DNA from: Daphnia pulex
Taxonomy: Eukaryota; Arthropoda; Branchiopoda; Diplostraca; Daphniidae
Direction of reading: 5' to 3'
Length of the DNA stretch: 64,000 nucleotides
NCBI RefSeq assembly: GCF_021134715.1
Contig: NC_060026.1
Span: forward strand, 3,844,001 to 3,908,000
Shown one piece after another: positions 61,901-64,000 of this stretch (position 1 is the stretch's first letter; the number at the start of each line of letters is the position of its first letter). Position numbers and translations under genes: made by a program. Under the pieces are notes generated by a model. It was given only the letters and a program-made list of their open reading frames with translations. It had not been told where the DNA came from and searched no databases.

Positions 61901-63850
61901 TTTAATTCTGTTATTTTTTTTTTTAGTTTGGGAAGAGACCCTGCTATAACTTAACCACACATAGTTGTGTGCGCTGGTTTTTTTTCTTATATTCTTTTTT
62001 TTAGGGGGGATAGTTCTCTACGTATATTCGCCCAAGGATATTTAGTATACACGAGAAAAACCACGCCCTCCGCCTATTAGTGATGGCTCCCAGGAACAGT
62101 AACAACTGGACCCACAGCAAATGTCGACCATATTTTTCGAATTATTCACGATCTGTCGTCTGCGCGTATGGCGATGATGGCGTGTCCAATTACTGCCGAC
62201 ATGTCGCAGACAAACACAAGGCTTGAACGCAGCATCATCTTTTAATATAACATCCAACCCCACCCGCCCTATTTCAAATTAAAAATTATAAAAACCAGAA
62301 GCGGATGACATAGAGACTATATTATCTATAGTTTGACTATTTGCCATCAGATTGTCTATTGTCGTCGAGACGTCGTTAGTCGTGAATTAAAATCAAATAA
62401 TAATAGACTTCTCGGAATAACGACTGCTGGGGTGTCTCGCATTGGAATTTGCCTCTTGCGCGCTAACTTAACGGTGGGATTCCTTATTTCTCCGGCCAGG
62501 GAATTTGGGCTCCTGCTATGATGGCCGTCAGCAGTTTGAATTCTGTATTTTTTTTCTGGTTCTATATGTGTATAATAACCAGTCTCGATTGCTGGTTGGC
62601 CGCGGACGCGGAAAACGGACGAATTGAAACACACGCAACTAAAAGACGACAAAAAGAGATTAGATAATATTTGATATGAACGCGCGGTCGGGCGCTCTCT
62701 TTTGTTTCGCATCGATGCTATCTCTCGTGATAACCCTTTTTTTGTGTGTGTGTCTACGTTCCATTTAGAAATGTAGACGCTGCTGCTGTGCTTTCTGCTT
62801 GGCTGTATTACGCCGTCGTCTATTATTCTGCCATCAAATCATTTTCTTGTTGCTGATCTATCGTTTCACCCGAGAGGTCCTTTGACGTTTTCTCCGGCAA
62901 ACATAACACAACAGCCCATCATCCATCAGCATGTGTATAGAGCCCCGAATATCTCTTCTTCTAATGTTCTTCTTCCGACGTCACGCGAAACTCCCCGCAG
63001 AGCGTCGTTGATGACGTGATGTCGGTTTTGCATGTCGGACGGACGTTTTCCCAAACAATTTCTCGGCCGCTATATATACACAAAGCAGCGCCTATGTCTA
63101 TACACATACAAACAGAGATTCTATATGTACGGATTCTATATGTACGAACGGCTGTGCGCGGTTCTTCCATCACACAGTTTCTTTCTCCCTATTTTTTTCT
63201 TTCTTTTTCGGTAGGCGGCCGTGCCGTAAATCAACGGCTCAAACAATTCATTGGAGCGCGCAGGTAAAAGGTAATAATATAACAATTTCACATGACAAGT
63301 TCATCATCGTTTCGGGCCAGGCAAATGCCGCCGCCGCTGCCGCTCTCCTGCGTCTTCTGTTAGTTCCGTAATAATAATATAATTTTTATGCAATACATTT
63401 ATTCCCTTTCGACTTATTATTATTTTTGTGTGTGTGTTTTATTAATTTTAATTTATACGGCCTCTTTGATGGGGAAAGTCAACGAGCGGTCGGCGCTTCC
63501 TGTATAACTATATTATTTATACAGTTTTATTATATACGAAAAAGAAGATATAGGCGGTAAAGTAATATCAAAGTCTAGGACAGCCACCCCGTGGTGGGCG
63601 GCGCGGATTTTACACTGTTAAAAAAGGTCTCGTTTATGGGTAAATACATATTACCGAAAATTGTTACTATGTATCGAAAATCGGTAGGTTCTCCGTTTCG
63701 GTAGTTATAACCTTCGATTTTCAATAGCACGTCTCGACCAAAAATGTACATTCTCAATTTTTGTTTCCTACTTTTTCCCTTCCTTTTGTCTAGTTAAAAA
63801 AACAGCCTAAAATGTATCAAAAAGGTACTGTTCCCTATAACATATTGAAA
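58991..63850. other. Right-hand intergenic region, no gene seen
   Basis: About 4.9 kb with scattered ATT (60727-60750), GT (61286-61297) and TTC (61870-61884) microsatellites and T-runs. No coding frame is convincing. Confidence 0.5.
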
Positions 63851-63912
63851 TGGCACAGCGGATCAGCATCCGACTGTGATGTCGGAGATCCGAGTTCAAT
63901 TCCTACCGAAGT
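63851..63912 (+). repeat. tRNA-derived element head (SINE-like), tRNA-His-like
   Basis: tggcacagcgg (63851-63861) fits the internal A-box consensus of RNA polymerase III exactly. gagttcaattcc (63892-63903) fits the B box at 9 of 11 positions, at proper spacing. Between them ccgac-tgtgat-gtcgg (63870-63885) is an anticodon-like arm with a 6-nt loop, one base short of a His (GTG) loop. The acceptor and T stems do not pair, so it is not a working tRNA; a SINE head or tRNA pseudogene fits better. A perfect 8-bp hairpin (63955-63977) lies downstream. Confidence 0.5.
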
Positions 63913-64000
63913 CTAATCTTTTATATGAGAATGGACGATTATTACTCTCGATTTCCGAGACGGAAAACACGTCTCGGTTATCGTAGATTATAATATACGT

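Noticed and set aside
63851..63912. Functional tRNA-His gene
   Set aside because: The anticodon loop is one base short and neither the acceptor nor the T stem pairs.

Overview
The window looks like nuclear DNA of an arthropod, most probably a cladoceran crustacean of the Daphnia kind. The reasons are AT-rich sequence, many short GT-AG introns (often 60-100 bp), tightly packed genes with animal housekeeping orthologues, two ABC half-transporters of the arthropod-type H subfamily, and abundant CAG, TTC and AAT microsatellites. The organism assignment is inference; no marker gene fixes the species. Multi-exon models were built by hand from splice signals, reading-frame continuity and similarity to known families, and every model closes in frame from ATG to stop.

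Layout. 1-2.7 kb: the 3' part of an ISL2EU/IS4EU-type DDE transposase, then a frame-broken single-pass membrane protein gene on the minus strand. 4.96-8.4 kb: ABCH half-transporter 1. 9.5-12.7 kb: an intronless orphan membrane protein gene (minus) lying between two direct copies of an approximately 0.3 kb block, the second copy lying just upstream of the next gene. 12.75-14.7 kb: dual oxidase maturation factor (DUOXA/NIP). 15.0-17.3 kb: rabenosyn-5. 17.8-19.9 kb: a 2.1 kb non-autonomous Mutator/foldback-like transposon with about 150 bp inverted ends and a perfect 9-bp target duplication. 20.1-23.0 kb: ZYG11B, a CUL2 substrate receptor. 23.6-24.5 kb: SNRNP35 of the minor spliceosome. 24.8-26.6 kb (minus): DIPK2A, a secretory-pathway pseudokinase-like protein. 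27.0-29.7 kb: importin alpha-3 type karyopherin. 32.8-36.7 kb: ABCH half-transporter 2, a paralogue of the first with nearly the same exon map.

36.7-64 kb: no supportable protein gene. This 27 kb holds a TA-flanked 381-bp MITE, a 6.5 kb higher-order tandem repeat built of about 0.9 kb monomers (bracketed by two poly-G runs), 11 kb of microsatellite-rich sequence, a second nested tandem array at 55.8-59.0 kb, and a tRNA-derived element at the right edge.

The genes do not form a pathway. They are a gene-dense block of unrelated trafficking, nuclear-import, ubiquitin, splicing and redox functions, framed by a dispersed pair of ABCH paralogues and followed by a repeat-rich gene desert. The most unusual material is structural: the foldback element, the higher-order repeat array, and the duplicated upstream block of DUOXA.
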